From positions 1,674,001-1,738,000 of the forward strand of contig VJWN01000009.1 of NCBI GenBank assembly GCA_007644065.1: 64,000 nt of DNA, written 5' to 3'. Of this stretch, positions 22,980 through 34,597 are shown in pieces. The stretch is from Margaritispora aquatica (lineage: Eukaryota > Ascomycota > Leotiomycetes > Helotiales > Discinellaceae). Both the position numbers and the translations under genes were made by a program. The notes below the pieces were generated by a model, which ran no database searches, had not been told where the DNA came from, and was given only the letters and a program-made list of their open reading frames with translations. The stretch's first letter is position 1. The number at the start of each line of letters is the position of its first letter.

Positions 22980-23767
22980 GGTTGATAGCTTGAAAGGCTG
23001 GCAGCTGCGGGGACTGGAACTGTGAGCTTGGGTGTTCGAATTTGTATTTCAGGAGACCAGGATCTGTTAGCGAACTTGTAGATGGTAAATAGATACCTTA
23101 CTACACGTTTCCTTTCTCAAAATTCTCGCCCATTCTTCTCTTGACTGGCGATTTTGAAAGCAGTGTATCAGAGACCGTCCTCAAATTATAGGTTGTGTTT
23201 ATTTTCTCTAAGTTTGAGGGCATAGGTGGAGATAATATCATCCATGCACTTCCCCCAGTCCATACCTCACTCCGGACCTTGAAAACGTCCCTTTCCTTTC
23301 ACCCTTTGGGATCATATGTCGAGAGCGGGAGAAGTACAATAGCCTGAACATGTAGAAGTAAGTGTTGTTACACTTCTTCACACAGACGGATACTCTTCGT
23401 TCTTAAGGCGAAGGCTCTTGTCACTTCACATTCGGCTGCTTGGTCGGAGCTTCCTGTGATTCAAAACCCCTATTTGCTCATATATGGTAGGAAATGTTGT
23501 GTGTGTCACTTCTAAAGACCCCTGAGTTCATATTGGGCGCTTGGTATTTTGATGAAGGGTTCGTAATTCATAACTATCTACAAAATCGGCTGCTTTACAA
23601 ATACTCCGGACTCCATCGCTAGTTGCTACCCACCTTCACCCAATATGATATCACCCTATCCTATCCAATCCTATACCGTGCTGCTCTGTGCAGCCAGAAA
23701 TTCGTACATAATGCCTGCAAGCAGACCAGAATTACACCACAGTACTAACCAGAGTTTATCCAGCTTC
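22980..23767. other. Convergent 3' intergenic region (P450 / kinesin)
   Basis: Both flanking genes end here. No gene or structured element is recognised. Confidence 0.45.
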
Positions 23768-25650
23768 TCAGTAGTTATTGACTCGCTCACCAAAAGGCGT
23801 GATGAATCTCTCCTTGTCGTCCTTGACCTTCTTCCTGAACATTCCCACATCCTTCAGCAAGTCATCTAGATACCCTTGCATCTCATTCGCCCTCTCCTCG
23901 TGCGCCTCATAATCATAGCTATCCTCATCACTATACTCCGACGGCGGAGTAGGCGATATTGCTCTCTCGGCGGGCGCGTTCTCTTTGTCTTCTTCATCCA
24001 CGACATTTGCTTTCAAAAAACTCGAGTTCCGACTCTCGCCCTGGACACTGTTCCGCCCACTTCTTGGGACCTCAATAGGATTTTGGATCGTTGCTAGAGC
24101 GAGCTTCAAATGCAGCCGCAGTGCGTCGTTCTCAGTTTGTAGGTTTCTGATCTTGCCTTCTGAGAGCATAGCTTTCTCTTCCATCATGCGTTGCATCTGC
24201 GTGATCTTGTTCTGATACTCTTCCATCTTCTCCTCTTGCTCTCTGCCCTCTTGCTCTTTGCCCTCTCTCTCTTTCCTCCTGGTATCGGATACAGCAAGGG
24301 TGAGAAGTCTGATTTCTTCAGCCATAGCTGCGATTTGAGCGTCTCGCTCAGCTGCTGAGACGTGATCTTGGTTGACAATAGCACGTGTTCGGATCCTCTT
24401 CGCCTGGTCGGCATATCGAAGCGTCGAAAGTGTTTCGTCGTAGTCGGATGGTGCAATGCAAGCTATCATAGCTGTTTTGCTGTTTCCTCCTAGCGAGTCT
24501 TTGAGAAGCCACGTCAAAATGGAATCTCGATATGGAACTATGTCCTTGTTCCTCTTCCCCGGTCGGTGCTGTTTTGGATCAGCTAGCGCAGCAATGACTC
24601 GACCCAAGGTAGTGAGCGATTTGTTGATATTGCTTCCTTCCCGAAGTCGTGCTCCTGTCGCCGCAGTGGCTTTAGCTCGCTCGCTTCCAGCCAAATCCAC
24701 CAGTCGGATTCTAGCAGTTCTCTCGGTCGTTTCGTCTGTATCCATATCGTGGTGAATTTGCTTGAGCATGATTGTAAAAACTGAATGACTTCTGCTACTT
24801 GTATCATTCATCTTGGTACTAGCAGTCGTTCGGCTTGCGTCTCCTATTTTCATATATCGTAGGATCTCGTTGATGTTTCTCACAGGCGCATCTGTCAAAT
24901 CCTTGATGTAAGGACCTTCCGTGGGTGACTCGCGGATTTTCAAGTAGTATGGAGGTTGATTTGCCTGGACTGGAACCAGCAAGTCTCGTACATGCTCGTT
25001 GTACACTTCAAAATATGATACACGAACATTATATGAGATATTCGGCGTTTCCTTGTGGGCTTCCTCGATTCGCTGAAATAAATCTTCGCATGTTCTGGGA
25101 ATCAATCCTGGCTGCTCTTGAGTCCCCATCATAGTGTAACTTTTACCTGAGCCTGTCTGACCATATGCGAAAATGCAGGTATGGTAACCTTCGAAATTGT
25201 GGTCCAGAAACTCCTCCCCTAAGCTATTATAAACATCCTCCTGATGCGCGTAATGCTCGTCTGTTTTGTCGTGACTATCGAAAGAGCTATCGAATGTGAA
25301 CTTCTTGTCTTCTACTACTTTTCGCATCTTCGAGCGCGAATTTCCTGGGTCTGTATCATTAGGAGCGAGAAGTATGGTCTCTTGGGTGATTGGGTTCATG
25401 CGAATGAGAGATTCTGCACCTCTTTCGGTCTCTGAATATTCGTCAGCAGAATGATTACGGCAAGAGAAGGAGAATTTATACCTCTAGGCAAGAAAGCTCT
25501 CACTCTCACCACCACCCTCACATTTCCACCCCCATCCATCCTTGGTCCTGGGGTTATGCTACCCTCTCGCGATCGCAAACTCGGCGTTGAAGCTGAAGAT
25601 CGTATACTACGCATTTCCGCAGCCACACCAGGCATTAAACGAGGATCCAT
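23768..25650 (-). CDS. Short kinesin-3 motor protein (UncB-like)
   Basis: Exons are 25650-25482 and 25431-23768, giving 610 aa. Kinesins move cargo along microtubules with ATP. The motor domain spans about residues 43-407. It carries the P-loop GQTGSGKS at 147-154, switch I NDTSSRSH ending at 272, and switch II LVDLAGSE at 300-307. Splicing restores VRVRAFLPRETERGAESLIRM, a kinesin-3 N-terminal block. A charged coiled coil (about 415-500) and an acidic tail follow. The FHA, DUF and PH domains of full-length UNC-104 kinesins are missing, matching the short kinesin-3 class of filamentous fungi such as Aspergillus UncB, so this is probably not a truncation. The ATG at 25650 was chosen because the frame upstream has no motor homology. 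Confidence 0.92.
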
Positions 25651-26036
25651 TGCAATTCGAGTCAGTGTTTGCTGTATATCCTGAATTACTGTATGAAATC
25701 GCAGTTTGTAGTTGACGTACATCAGAGCGGATCAAAATGTTTACAAGGACTGGAAGCGTTGTCGGGGTGATGTCTGGCAAGGGTTCTAATTAGGTACAGG
25801 ATCTCGCCAAGACTGGCGGGGCTGTGATGGCTGTCAACCTTACAACCTTCTTGGAACGACAAAACGACAAAACGATAAAACGACAAAACGACAGCCTGAA
25901 ACTCTCTGTATCTTCATCGCGTTCTTTGCTCTCTACAATACTTACGATCTCTACGATACTCACATGGCTGTTCCTTCATAGCTTCTAAACCAGATCACTA
26001 CTCTCACCATATCAGTTGACTCTGTACCTCTCAACC
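25651..26036. promoter_or_regulatory. Divergent intergenic region of the kinesin and 2EXR genes
   Basis: This 386-bp region separates two divergent genes and must hold both promoters. It contains a short (CGACAAAA)n tandem repeat at 25857-25892. No TATA box is obvious. Confidence 0.45.
25857..25892. repeat. (CGACAAAA) x4.5 minisatellite
   Basis: An 8-bp unit is repeated four and a half times with one C-to-T variant (cgataaaa), inside the divergent promoter region. Confidence 0.85.
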
Positions 26037-26876
26037 ATGGATAGGGCTTCGAGTTCAGCTTCACATGCTCGCAAATCGTCAGAATCCAGGGTCCTCTCGA
26101 TCCTCTTGAAACGACCCGAACCTATCAAAGTTGCATCAAATTTCCATCTTTTCCAGAAGTTACCCATGGAACTTCGACTTCAGATATGGAAAGCAGCTCT
26201 TCCTGAGCCTCGATATCGTTATCCTTACTGGGGCCAGATGTCCAAGGGGCTGGAGACAAAGAGCAAAGCATATTGTGCGAGACTTCTAAGCAATGTGGAA
26301 GTCGACTTGAGTAGGAGTGATTCTGCTCTTCTCAACGTAAACCAAGAAGCTAGAGCGGTTGTACTGGCTCATTACTCATACCGACCCGGATATTTTGGCA
26401 GCACGCTCGTTGCTCACTCGAGTCTATTCGATTTCGAAGTCGATGTCATCTTGATGGCAGCAAGTGATATGCTCCACTTCTTTCGCAGAAATGGAATAGC
26501 AGATGCACTGAGATCACACCACGTATGGGAACATACTAGTGGGGTCAAGTCTGTAGGAGGTGATGCGGCATTGATCCGAAATTTGAGTGTCCAGGTGCGA
26601 GGTCTCTTTGATCATGCGGATCATTTCCTTGATCAAACAGTGACTATTTTGCTGGAATTGAGGACTCTGAAGGAACTAAGAATTTCGATCCCTTCCCTGG
26701 ACAGTCCGGGCTGCATTTTCCGCACGTGGTCTTTGGCCGATATCGAGCAAGCAATGAGGTCTCGGTGTGGCGTTGCTAGGTCGAGTGGCAAACCTCTAAG
26801 AAGATTCAGGTTGAAAATTTCGAGGGAGGCTGAGCCCTCACGCATTATTCTCGAAGATTTGCATTGTTGGATCTAG
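26037..26876 (+). CDS. 2EXR-domain (F-box-like) protein
   Basis: Single exon, 279 aa from the ATG at 26037, which has a good CAACCATGG context; an in-frame ATG at 26016 is less likely. The N-terminal block FQKLPMELRLQIWKAALPEPR at about 39-59 is the FxxLPxELRxxIW signature of the 2EXR family, which is widespread and expanded in filamentous ascomycetes. The next conserved part (LLNVNQEARAVVLAHY, about 99-114) is also typical. There are no transmembrane segments or catalytic motifs. The family resembles F-box N-termini, and a role in protein interaction or ubiquitin ligase complexes has been suggested, but its function is generally unknown. The gene is divergent from the kinesin gene. Confidence 0.85.
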   Translation: MDRASSSASHARKSSESRVLSILLKRPEPIKVASNFHLFQKLPMELRLQIWKAALPEPRYRYPYWGQMSKGLETKSKAYCARLLSNVEVDLSRSDSALLNVNQEARAVVLAHYSYRPGYFGSTLVAHSSLFDFEVDVILMAASDMLHFFRRNGIADALRSHHVWEHTSGVKSVGGDAALIRNLSVQVRGLFDHADHFLDQTVTILLELRTLKELRISIPSLDSPGCIFRTWSLADIEQAMRSRCGVARSSGKPLRRFRLKISREAEPSRIILEDLHCWI

Positions 26877-28396
26877 GCTTTCCACGAACAGCTTCTGATG
26901 ATAGGTTTGGCAACGAGTTGAGGATATGTGGTCGAAAATATATTCAAGGTGCTGGATACGTACCCTCACAAGTGTTTTTCATACTTTCCATTGCTTGGTA
27001 AATTTGCTTGTCTCGCTATTTGTTGCCTGTAGAGCTTACTGTTTTTAGTTCTCTACTCATCACAGCAATTTCCTTGTCCAACACCAATAGACTCATGTTG
27101 AGTGAATTGATAGAACTTTCAAAGGCTTACTTCACTTGCTGCTCGCTCGAGTTACCCATCTAAAGCCAACAGATTATCTATTGGAGTCAGAAGTTCTTGT
27201 TGGTAGCTTAAGGGAGGAGTGATTTAAAGAGACAAAAATTCCTACTGAGTATCCTGAAGTTATTGCATTGGACCTTTTCTTGATTGTATATTGAAATGCT
27301 TTATTTCGGATGGACATACTACGTTCAGAAAGTCGTTCTTCGGACTCAAAATTTGAGCCTGTAGGGCAAGATTCGACTCTGCAAAATATTTTTCTACCCA
27401 GCAGGCTGATCACCTAAGCATAACATTGAACTTTATGTAAACCTAGTATCTCTCTAGCTCTCAAATATCCTGTGCTCTTTCTTTCAATTTCTCTTCTCCT
27501 CAGTCACACGTAAACGCAATTCCCAATACTTGCAATTGATTGTTTCTTGGCTCACAAGCGAATTGCCACCTAGCCATTCTGCGTAAGCGAGCTTTAGGGG
27601 GTATTTCCCCGCAAAATCATATCTCATTACATCACTTGATTTTCCATGTGCCAAGCATCTGCTGCCATCACTGGCCTACAAACATGGCAATATCTCGCCC
27701 ATGAAGCTATTAGCCTATACATACATCAATATCCCTTGTTCACAAAAGCCTCAATATGCAACCACGGCCTCGGTCCGAAAGATCCTTGTCGAATATACAG
27801 TCATCCCCTAGGAAGCATGTCATTGCATATCAGACATTTATAAAGTGCCGACGGCATTCATTGATGTATGATGTATGAATCGGTCCGTGGAAGATGTGGC
27901 TTGCTATATTACGATGTTACCCGTTTCTTAATATGAAGTAATGGCAGCAGGTCTCGCTTACCCCGCATTTCCTACACAAAGGTAACCGCTGAAAAGGACC
28001 GAGTTAGTTATTAACCAAGGCATCTGGCTCTTAATATGATCCTCGGTGAGCATAACTGATAAGCGAAATCGGACCAGTATCCCAATGTGGATATAGCATA
28101 CAAATCACAATATTCAGGTGAAGATTTTTTACAGTCAGAACTGTCGTTGCAGCAAAATGGCTTCGGCCTTGCTTGATGTATTGTGTAGATTTGGCCGAGT
28201 CACTCCTACTGTTGTCGCGGCTTTTGGATATCGTTGTTGTTTGCGCAACTCTTTCGATCGAGACATGCATTGTGGAGGAGGGAACTTCATTATAAAGGCC
28301 ACGGACACAACTCCACGAGTATTTCGAAATGAGCTAAGAGTCAGAGATTAAGCATTTCAACAGCGCTAGTACCTCGGAGATCTCAAGCTTCAAATC
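26877..28396. other. Intergenic region upstream of the AA13 gene
   Basis: No gene is recognised. The right end contains the promoter of the AA13 gene, including a TATA-like element at 28291-28297. Open frames such as 28118-28351 show no family features. Confidence 0.4.
28291..28297 (+). promoter_or_regulatory. TATA-like element of the AA13 LPMO gene
   Basis: The sequence tataaag lies about 105 bp upstream of the AA13 start codon, a plausible distance for a regulated, secreted-enzyme gene. Confidence 0.4.
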
Positions 28397-29610
28397 ATGT
28401 TTTCTTCTATGAGCCTTCTGGTGGGAATCAGTCTGATAAATTTTGTTCTTGGACATGGCTACATGGTCACACCCTCCAGTCGCACCAGTCTCGGCCACCT
28501 TGTATGTCAACCCTTCTTCGTCTTAGTAAGACTTTCGCTGACCTCAAATAGGCGGGCATAGATACGTGCCCAGAATGCACTATTCTGGAACCTGTTGCTT
28601 CCTGGCCCGACCTCACTGCCGCTCAAGTAGGTCGATCAGGCCCATGCGGCTACAACGCCCGAGTGAGCGTCGATTACAATGGCCCAGCCACCAATTGGGG
28701 AAACACACCAGTCGCTACCCACACAGCCGGCCAGATCGTGACCGTACAGTGGTGTCTCGACCACAATGGTGATCATGGCGGCATGTTCAGTTATCGAATT
28801 TGTCAAGATCCCGCTCTCACAGCACCATTTCTTATCCCAGGATACCTGCCAACTCTAGCCGAAAAGCAAGCAGCAGAGGATTGCTTCGTAGCTGGCACTC
28901 TTGACTGCAAGAGTGTGACCGGACAAACGTGCGGATATAGCGGTGACTGTTCGGCTGCGAGCTGCTTGCGGAATGACTGGTTCACCTGCAATGCTTTTGC
29001 AGATACGGCGTGTCATGGTGTCGACAACTCAGCACTGGGAAGCTGTTACACTTCTATAGCGGGTGGATACACGGTCACCAAGCAGATCAAGATCCCCAAC
29101 TACGTCTCGAATCATACTCTCATCTCACTCCGATGGAACTCCTTCCAAACAGGCCAAATCTACCTCACATGCGCTGACATTGCCATCGTCGGTTCCGGAT
29201 CAAGCTCATCAACCAGCACATCTAAAGCCTCCACTTTAACCACTAGCACAACCAAATCCAGTAGTGCGACATCAACATTATCCACCTGTGTCCCAGCAGC
29301 CAGCGTAGCCGTCACATTCAACGAGATTGTTACTACGACTTACGGCCAGACCATCAAGATCGCTGGCTCAATCGCTGAACTTGGAAGCTGGAATACCGCT
29401 TCAGCGCCTGCGCTTTCGGCTTCGGGCTACACGAGCACGAATCACATCTGGACGTACACTGTCACTTTGGCAGCGGGCCAGACGTTCACGTATAAGTTTA
29501 TTAATGTGGCCAGTGATGGCACAGTGTCTTGGGAGAGTGATCCAAACAGAAGCTACACTGTGCCAACTGGGTGTGCTACCACGGCTGTTGTTGCGAATAC
29601 TTGGAGATAG
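28397..29610 (+). CDS. Starch-active lytic polysaccharide monooxygenase AA13 with CBM20
   Basis: Exons are 28397-28501 and 28552-29610, giving 387 aa. AA13 enzymes are copper enzymes that oxidatively cleave alpha-1,4-glucan chains of (retrograded) starch outside the cell. Signal peptide residues 1-19 end at VLG, leaving His20 as the mature N-terminal His of the histidine brace ([14 protein letters not shown]). The second brace His is in DHNGDHGGM at residue 110, equivalent to mature position 91; an axial Tyr probably lies near 239 (GQIYL). [12 protein letters not shown] and [18 protein letters not shown] are AA13 signatures, and the catalytic domain is Cys-rich. A Ser/Thr linker (about 250-280) leads to a C-terminal starch-binding CBM20 (about 285-387, with [12 protein letters not shown] and WESDPNRSY). 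A cellobiose dehydrogenase, a possible electron donor, lies 6 kb downstream. Confidence 0.95.
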
Positions 29611-29987
29611 AGAGAGCTCTTTTGTCAGAGTCTTTGTCGGTGCTCCTGTGATGGAGTATTGACTGGGATGGGGTGTGATTCCTGAATGTAGCATCATACA
29701 CTCAGTGCCATGTTGACAAGAAAAAGCCGGTGTTAGTCTACTGAAGGAGATTTTCGCATTTTTTATTATTCCATAAATCTTCGAGTCAGTCATATAGGTT
29801 ACAAAAGAAGGGTTTAGAGAAGTTACAAGTTTACTGAGATCTGATGGAAATTCAAATTTCTTGCTTCATAGCATCAGCTAGTTTCGAATATTCTTGTGGC
29901 AAATCCAACTAGTTTTCAAACCAATCCACACAATTCCTGCTAGCTTCTGCTTTTAATCACCTCTGAAACAGGCAAAAAATTATCCCA
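29611..29987. other. 3' intergenic region of the AA13 gene
   Basis: Contains the 3' flank of the AA13 gene. Minus-strand open frames here are shadows of the AA13 coding sequence. Nothing else is seen. Confidence 0.4.
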
Positions 29988-30317
29988 CTACATCACCTTC
30001 TTCCTCTCAATACCCCAAGTGAAGTAATGCTGTATTCCTCTCACCCACGCATCGTGAATAATCGCTACCACCATACCTGCCCTCGGCACCGCATCCGGAC
30101 TTGTCTTCGCCACTGACGCCGCACTAAACGAAACATAATCATCGAGCGACAAGATCATGTTACTCCTAATGACTGCCGTTTCGCCCGTGGCATCAAAGAG
30201 CCTCTTCTTCGCCTTTCACATCCTCACGCTCTCCGGTATCGTGATTCCCACGGTTGCGAAGATGAAGTCCGCCGAGTCCAAGGGAGCCACGAGGTTAGCA
30301 TCTGGGTAGCGGTGATG
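29988..30317 (-). pseudogene. Remnant of an unidentified gene (C-terminal part)
   Basis: A minus-strand frame is open from 30317 to the TAG at 29988-29990 except for one TGA at 30216-30218, which is one C-to-T step from CGA. The translation has normal protein character (LVAPLDSADFIFATVGITIP, later LSLDDYVSFSAASVAKTSPD and IIHDAWVRGIQHYFTWGIER), but I cannot name the family. No start codon or upstream exon was found, and a TAA closes the frame at 30318-30320. It may be a decayed fragment, or the last exon of a gene whose upstream intron hides the stop. Confidence 0.35.
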
Positions 30318-30320
30318 TTA

Positions 30321-30770
30321 CGCTTAGCTTCTGTCGTGTGTATCCGAGCTTCATATCCAGCAATTGGTACTTCGATGCCGAACATCAATGTAACTATAGA
30401 CATGGAATGTGATAGTACCGGCTTGCACGCAACCTTGAAATACATTTACTCGCAATTTTACATGAACTTAATCGTCGGAGGCATAATCTTGGCATATTCG
30501 CAATCTCAAAATTGGTTTGACGATTTCCTGATCCCCTGTTAGTCTTCAAGCTATTCCTCCCGATATCTACCATGAAAGTTCACATTGCATAATCATCGAA
30601 AGTAATTGACTGAGAGCTAGGTAGCTTCTAAACGGTTAATTCTCCCCCGTATATACAACATCACTATCTTTTGCTTATGTACATAGATCTATATTTACTA
30701 GAGACTTTATGTGAACATCTCATGATTCCTCTACTTCTATCTACATGAACCTGCCCCACCAAACGATCGT
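30321..30770. other. Intergenic region downstream of the pectate lyase gene
   Basis: It contains the 3' flank of the minus-strand pectate lyase gene and short unassignable open frames. No gene is recognised. Confidence 0.35.
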
Positions 30771-32143
30771 CTACCAGTAGGTGGTAGCACCAATCGCCGC
30801 ACCACTTGTAGGCAACAAGAAGTTGCTTCCCACAATCTTGCCGGTGCTAGCCCTCGCACCAGTGACTGACGTCGAACTGACGCTCAAGAACGTGGCGTTG
30901 TTCCAGGTGCCTCCGATGTTCCAGCTGTTACCGCTCTGAGTCTGCGTTCCCGAGAAGCTGGTCTGGCTGTTCTTGTTCAAAGCTGCGATGTTGTTCGTGA
31001 GCGTTGCGGTTGCGGTGGCCATCTTGAATCCGGAGTCGCCGTTGTTCCAGGCTGTGTTGCGGGTAAGAGTGAAGACACCTGGTTGCGAGTTATCCGTGAA
31101 ACCTTTGGCGGCGTTGAGGAAGGCGATGGAGTTGGTGATGACGTGGTTTGCGGCGCCGATGCTAGGAGGTGTTAGTTGGTCATTTGAAAGTGACAAAATA
31201 AAATCGAGTAAAGGTTTTGCATGTGGGAGCGCTTAGAATCAGTGACAAAACATACTCAGCAGCATCTCCTCCACCAAGCTTGAATCCATTTCCGTCACCA
31301 GCAAAGTCCGTGAATCCCCATCTGAGAATCCAATTAGTCCTGATTTGTTTGGAAGCAGATTTTTCACTTACCGGTTGAAGCCATTACCCCAGGAGATGGT
31401 ATCCTGAATGGTAACGCCAGACTTGAACTCCCATAGATCAAGTCCATCGTCCACGTTGTTCCAAAGTCTAGCGCCCTTCAAGAGGTTGCCAGCTCCGGAG
31501 CCCTCCTTGCATGCAAAACCATCCGCACTCTCACCGTTCTTGCGAGGATCACGGTTTCCATACGAGTCCAAGTAGAGGATGGTGTTTCCAGCGGATGCTC
31601 CTTGCATCTGGAAACCTGTCTCATAGTTGTCTCGGGTAATGAGCGACTCGTAGTAGTTGTATGAAGAGTCCACCGCGTAGACTCCATACGGACCATGAAT
31701 CAATCTATCCGTATTAGCTGCTGATAAGATGCAATATAAGGAGGATATAAGTACTCGAGCTTGTAGAACTTCCAGTAGTTTGCACTTTGGATGTGCAAGA
31801 TACCTCTGCTAGCGCTGGGGAGGGAAGCATCCAGGGCTGCTGGTGTGTATGGAAGCCCTTCTCCATCGATGATAACTTTCTCGCTTCCGTATGCTGAGAG
31901 TGTGTATGGAAGGGCGGATGTGCCACTCTTCTTGATTTGAATATTGGTTGTTGGACTATAGGTACCAGCACGAAGGTAAATAGTATCTCCGGCAACAGCT
32001 TTGTCAACTGCAACCTGGATAGATTTCAAAGGAGCAGCAAGGGTTCCGGCAGCAGTGTCAACACCAGATGGCGAGACATAAATTGTCGTTGCGCCGAGAA
32101 CGGACGAGGCCGAGACCAAAACAAGGAAGAAGTTAGACAGCAT
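30771..32143 (-). CDS. Secreted pectate lyase, polysaccharide lyase family 9
   Basis: Exons are 32143-31755, 31704-31372, 31321-31256 and 31161-30771, giving 392 aa with closed phases. PL9 enzymes cleave polygalacturonate by Ca2+-dependent beta-elimination outside the cell. Residues 1-17 (MLSNFFLVLVSASSVLG) are a signal peptide. The rest is a right-handed beta-helix: an N-terminal block with YVSPSGVDTAAGTLAAPLKS and GDTIYLRAGTY, then LIHGPYGVYAVDSS. The PL9 signature NGESADGFACKEGSGAGN and LWNNVDDGLDLWEFK carries the Asp residues that bind Ca2+, and GDGNGFKLGGGDAA follows. Multiple Asn-rich rungs (NAAKGFTDN, NTAWNNGDSGFK) complete the helix. The start was chosen at the signal peptide rather than 17 codons upstream. 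It lies between the AA13 and cellobiose dehydrogenase genes, suggesting a plant-polymer degradation neighbourhood. Confidence 0.93.
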
Positions 32144-33731
32144 CTTGAAAACTACCGGTAGACAGAATACCCAAGGGATATGTACAAAGAACAAAGGTGT
32201 GGCGGAGGTGGTAACATGCTGAGGATCGAAGTACTCTTTGTATAGCAGTCTGGTGGACCATCTCTTTCGACTTCAAATTTGAGGACTTCATGATTTCTCC
32301 GTTTATCCACAATCACTTTATCCCCACACTAGAAAACAAGGTAGAGAAATCTCTTTGATATGGAATATGTGTGACATATGGATGGCAAAATATGTGACCG
32401 GAAGTGAGGTTGTATAAATATTATCTTGGCAGCTTGGCCTCCGTCCCCTGCTCGGCACTTGTGTTCCACCAACCACGTTGAAATCCGGGGTATTCTTCAT
32501 GAAATTTAACCATAAGAGTCGTAAGCTATTCGGTCACTTGACAATTAGAATGTTGAGAACGAACTGTATTTGGTATACGCACTGATGGTCAACCAATCGA
32601 TAGCAGTTAGTAGAAAAGTGGCAAACTGAATAGGGAATATGAAATAGGATTCTCTGCCTTGGCTCACAAGGGTTATTATAGCTGCCAAGATTTCCAAGCC
32701 ACTTTTGAAGCTTCTGATATATTGCTTCCACGCCTTGGATCTAAGTCGTATAACCCCGCATCGTATCCGTATAACGAGGCTGATAACTGGACTGATAGAT
32801 CGTGCTGGATGTATCACGAGAAGAGGCAAGAGTTTTTCTATCTAGCAGGATCTTTTCTCCTAAGACGTGTAACCTCAGTTCTACATTTTCACCGTAGTCT
32901 TCCTGGTATAATTCATTTTACGATGACAAATGAACAACAGGTCGAGAGCAATGTCTGGCTATGAGCTGGGTGATTTTTAGCGACTTCAAAGTCAAAGGCG
33001 GATAACTGGACTTCGCACTGAGCATTAAATGGCTTCTGCTGGCTGAACTAACATACAATTACGGAAAGCATAAAAATTGATAATTTTAATAAAAATATTA
33101 TGTCTGCAGTCAGCTGACATATCTTAGTTCTCATGTACCTATCGGCTTCAGAATAAAAATTCGGCTAATTTAGCACTCACGATTCTGGAGCCGACGGGTA
33201 AAAGCACTTGACGCTTTATCTTGAAAGAAACCGAACCTCACAAGCCCCAAGAGAACAATACAAAGCAAGCTTGTGTGCCTCATAATGCCATATTCTCTAA
33301 CTCAATGTGGTGAAGCGAAATTTGTGCAATTCTTCCTTGGTTCGGTTCCCGTGACATTAGAATCTGGACACATCGGTCCTTTTAAACAAGTGAAATTCCA
33401 ACTAGGACTGAAACTAATAGCTTTGTGCTAGATTTAGTTGATCTTTGAGTCTCAATTTCCCTGCCCGAACTCTCGAGTAGTGTAGAATGCTTAGGCATCC
33501 GTGAGAAACGGGATGGGTTCCGTGTTTTTTTTTCTTCGTGAAGATGGAGGATAATGCCACCAGTACAGATATAAAACATGGAGGTTGAAAGTGTGGTAGT
33601 GTTGGGGGTAGCTAGTAACGATTCCTCATGGCCAGATCGGCCATATTGTACTGCCTAGGTAATCATCGGTCGGTAGCAGTCTTGCTACAAGCGAAGTCAA
33701 GACCGTCCAGTCGTTAGAGCGTAACATCGGT
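32144..33731. other. Intergenic, no gene recognised
   Basis: The left part is the promoter of the pectate lyase gene. The rest carries only short open frames on both strands and nothing I can identify. Confidence 0.4.
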
Positions 33732-34597
33732 TCAGAAAACAAGCATCCTTGTGGCGTATGCCAAACCCTTGGTACATTGAACAATAAGTGAATCATTGTT
33801 GAGCATAGGGAAGGACGAATGTCGGTTAGGACCCATTAACGTAACAATCCATGTTCCTGGGCATGGTTTTTTTTTTTGCCACAACTCTTCGCATATAGGC
33901 GAGCTTAGTATCTTATACGCCTGACATCGTTCGATTGCTTCCTGCTTCTCCTCCAACCTTTCCTTCCTCTCATTCTTGGGATCATCAAGCACCCCATAAC
34001 ATTTAAAAGTCGCTGGTATAGGCACTGCAGAGGCTGGTATCTTGGTAGCGAAATAATTTCGAGAAATGGTTAACATCAGATCATGGCTTCCAAAGAATTT
34101 GAAACGAAAGTTCTGTTTACCATCTGAGCAAAGGATCGAGACTATAGCGCATTAGCTGATCCACGGAATACATTTGGTATTGGCGATTTGCTGTACTCGC
34201 GGTTGGGACAATCCGACGCTCTTTTTTAGCAATCCGTCTTTCCCCTTGAACACTTGCATCCACCTTGTTCTTATCGTGGTAGCCAATTCTACCTCTCCTT
34301 GCTTCGCCTTCTGCTTTCCTTTCTTATCTTTGAGCATCCAAAAAGGCTTGCGATCCTCCCATATTCTTTCGTACGGTAATAATTGTTGGATCCATATTAT
34401 TCCCAATCTGAATCGATCCAATTGGATTCAGAACCATGTTCGCACTTGTCTGAGCTGCAGTAGCAGGTGTGAGGATCACATTCACAATCAATTCATCGTT
34501 TGTTCGGGCCCTTCAAGCGTGCTCCCTTCTTTGGTAGTTCTTCCACTTCTTCTAGTTCTGATAAATCCTCGTCGTAGTTTTTGGGGCAAGCAGTCAT
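33732..34597 (-). pseudogene. Decayed hypothetical gene with C-to-T-type stops
   Basis: The ATG at 34595-34597 starts MTACPKNYDEDLSELEEVEE. TGA at 34493-34495 interrupts the frame, which then runs through IDCECDPHTCYCSSDKCEHG to a TAA at 34397-34399. The coding signal continues in another frame (WEDRKPFWMLKDKKGKQKAK to VQQIANTKCIPWIS), is stopped by TAA at 34149-34151, and resumes in that same frame down to 33732 (GKQNFRFKFFGSHDL, then KERLEEKQEAIERCQAYKIL). Each stop is one C-to-T step from CAA or CGA. The protein was hydrophilic with a Cys cluster; the family is unknown. An intron could explain the frame change but not all the stops. It lies between the pectate lyase and cellobiose dehydrogenase genes. 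Confidence 0.45.
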
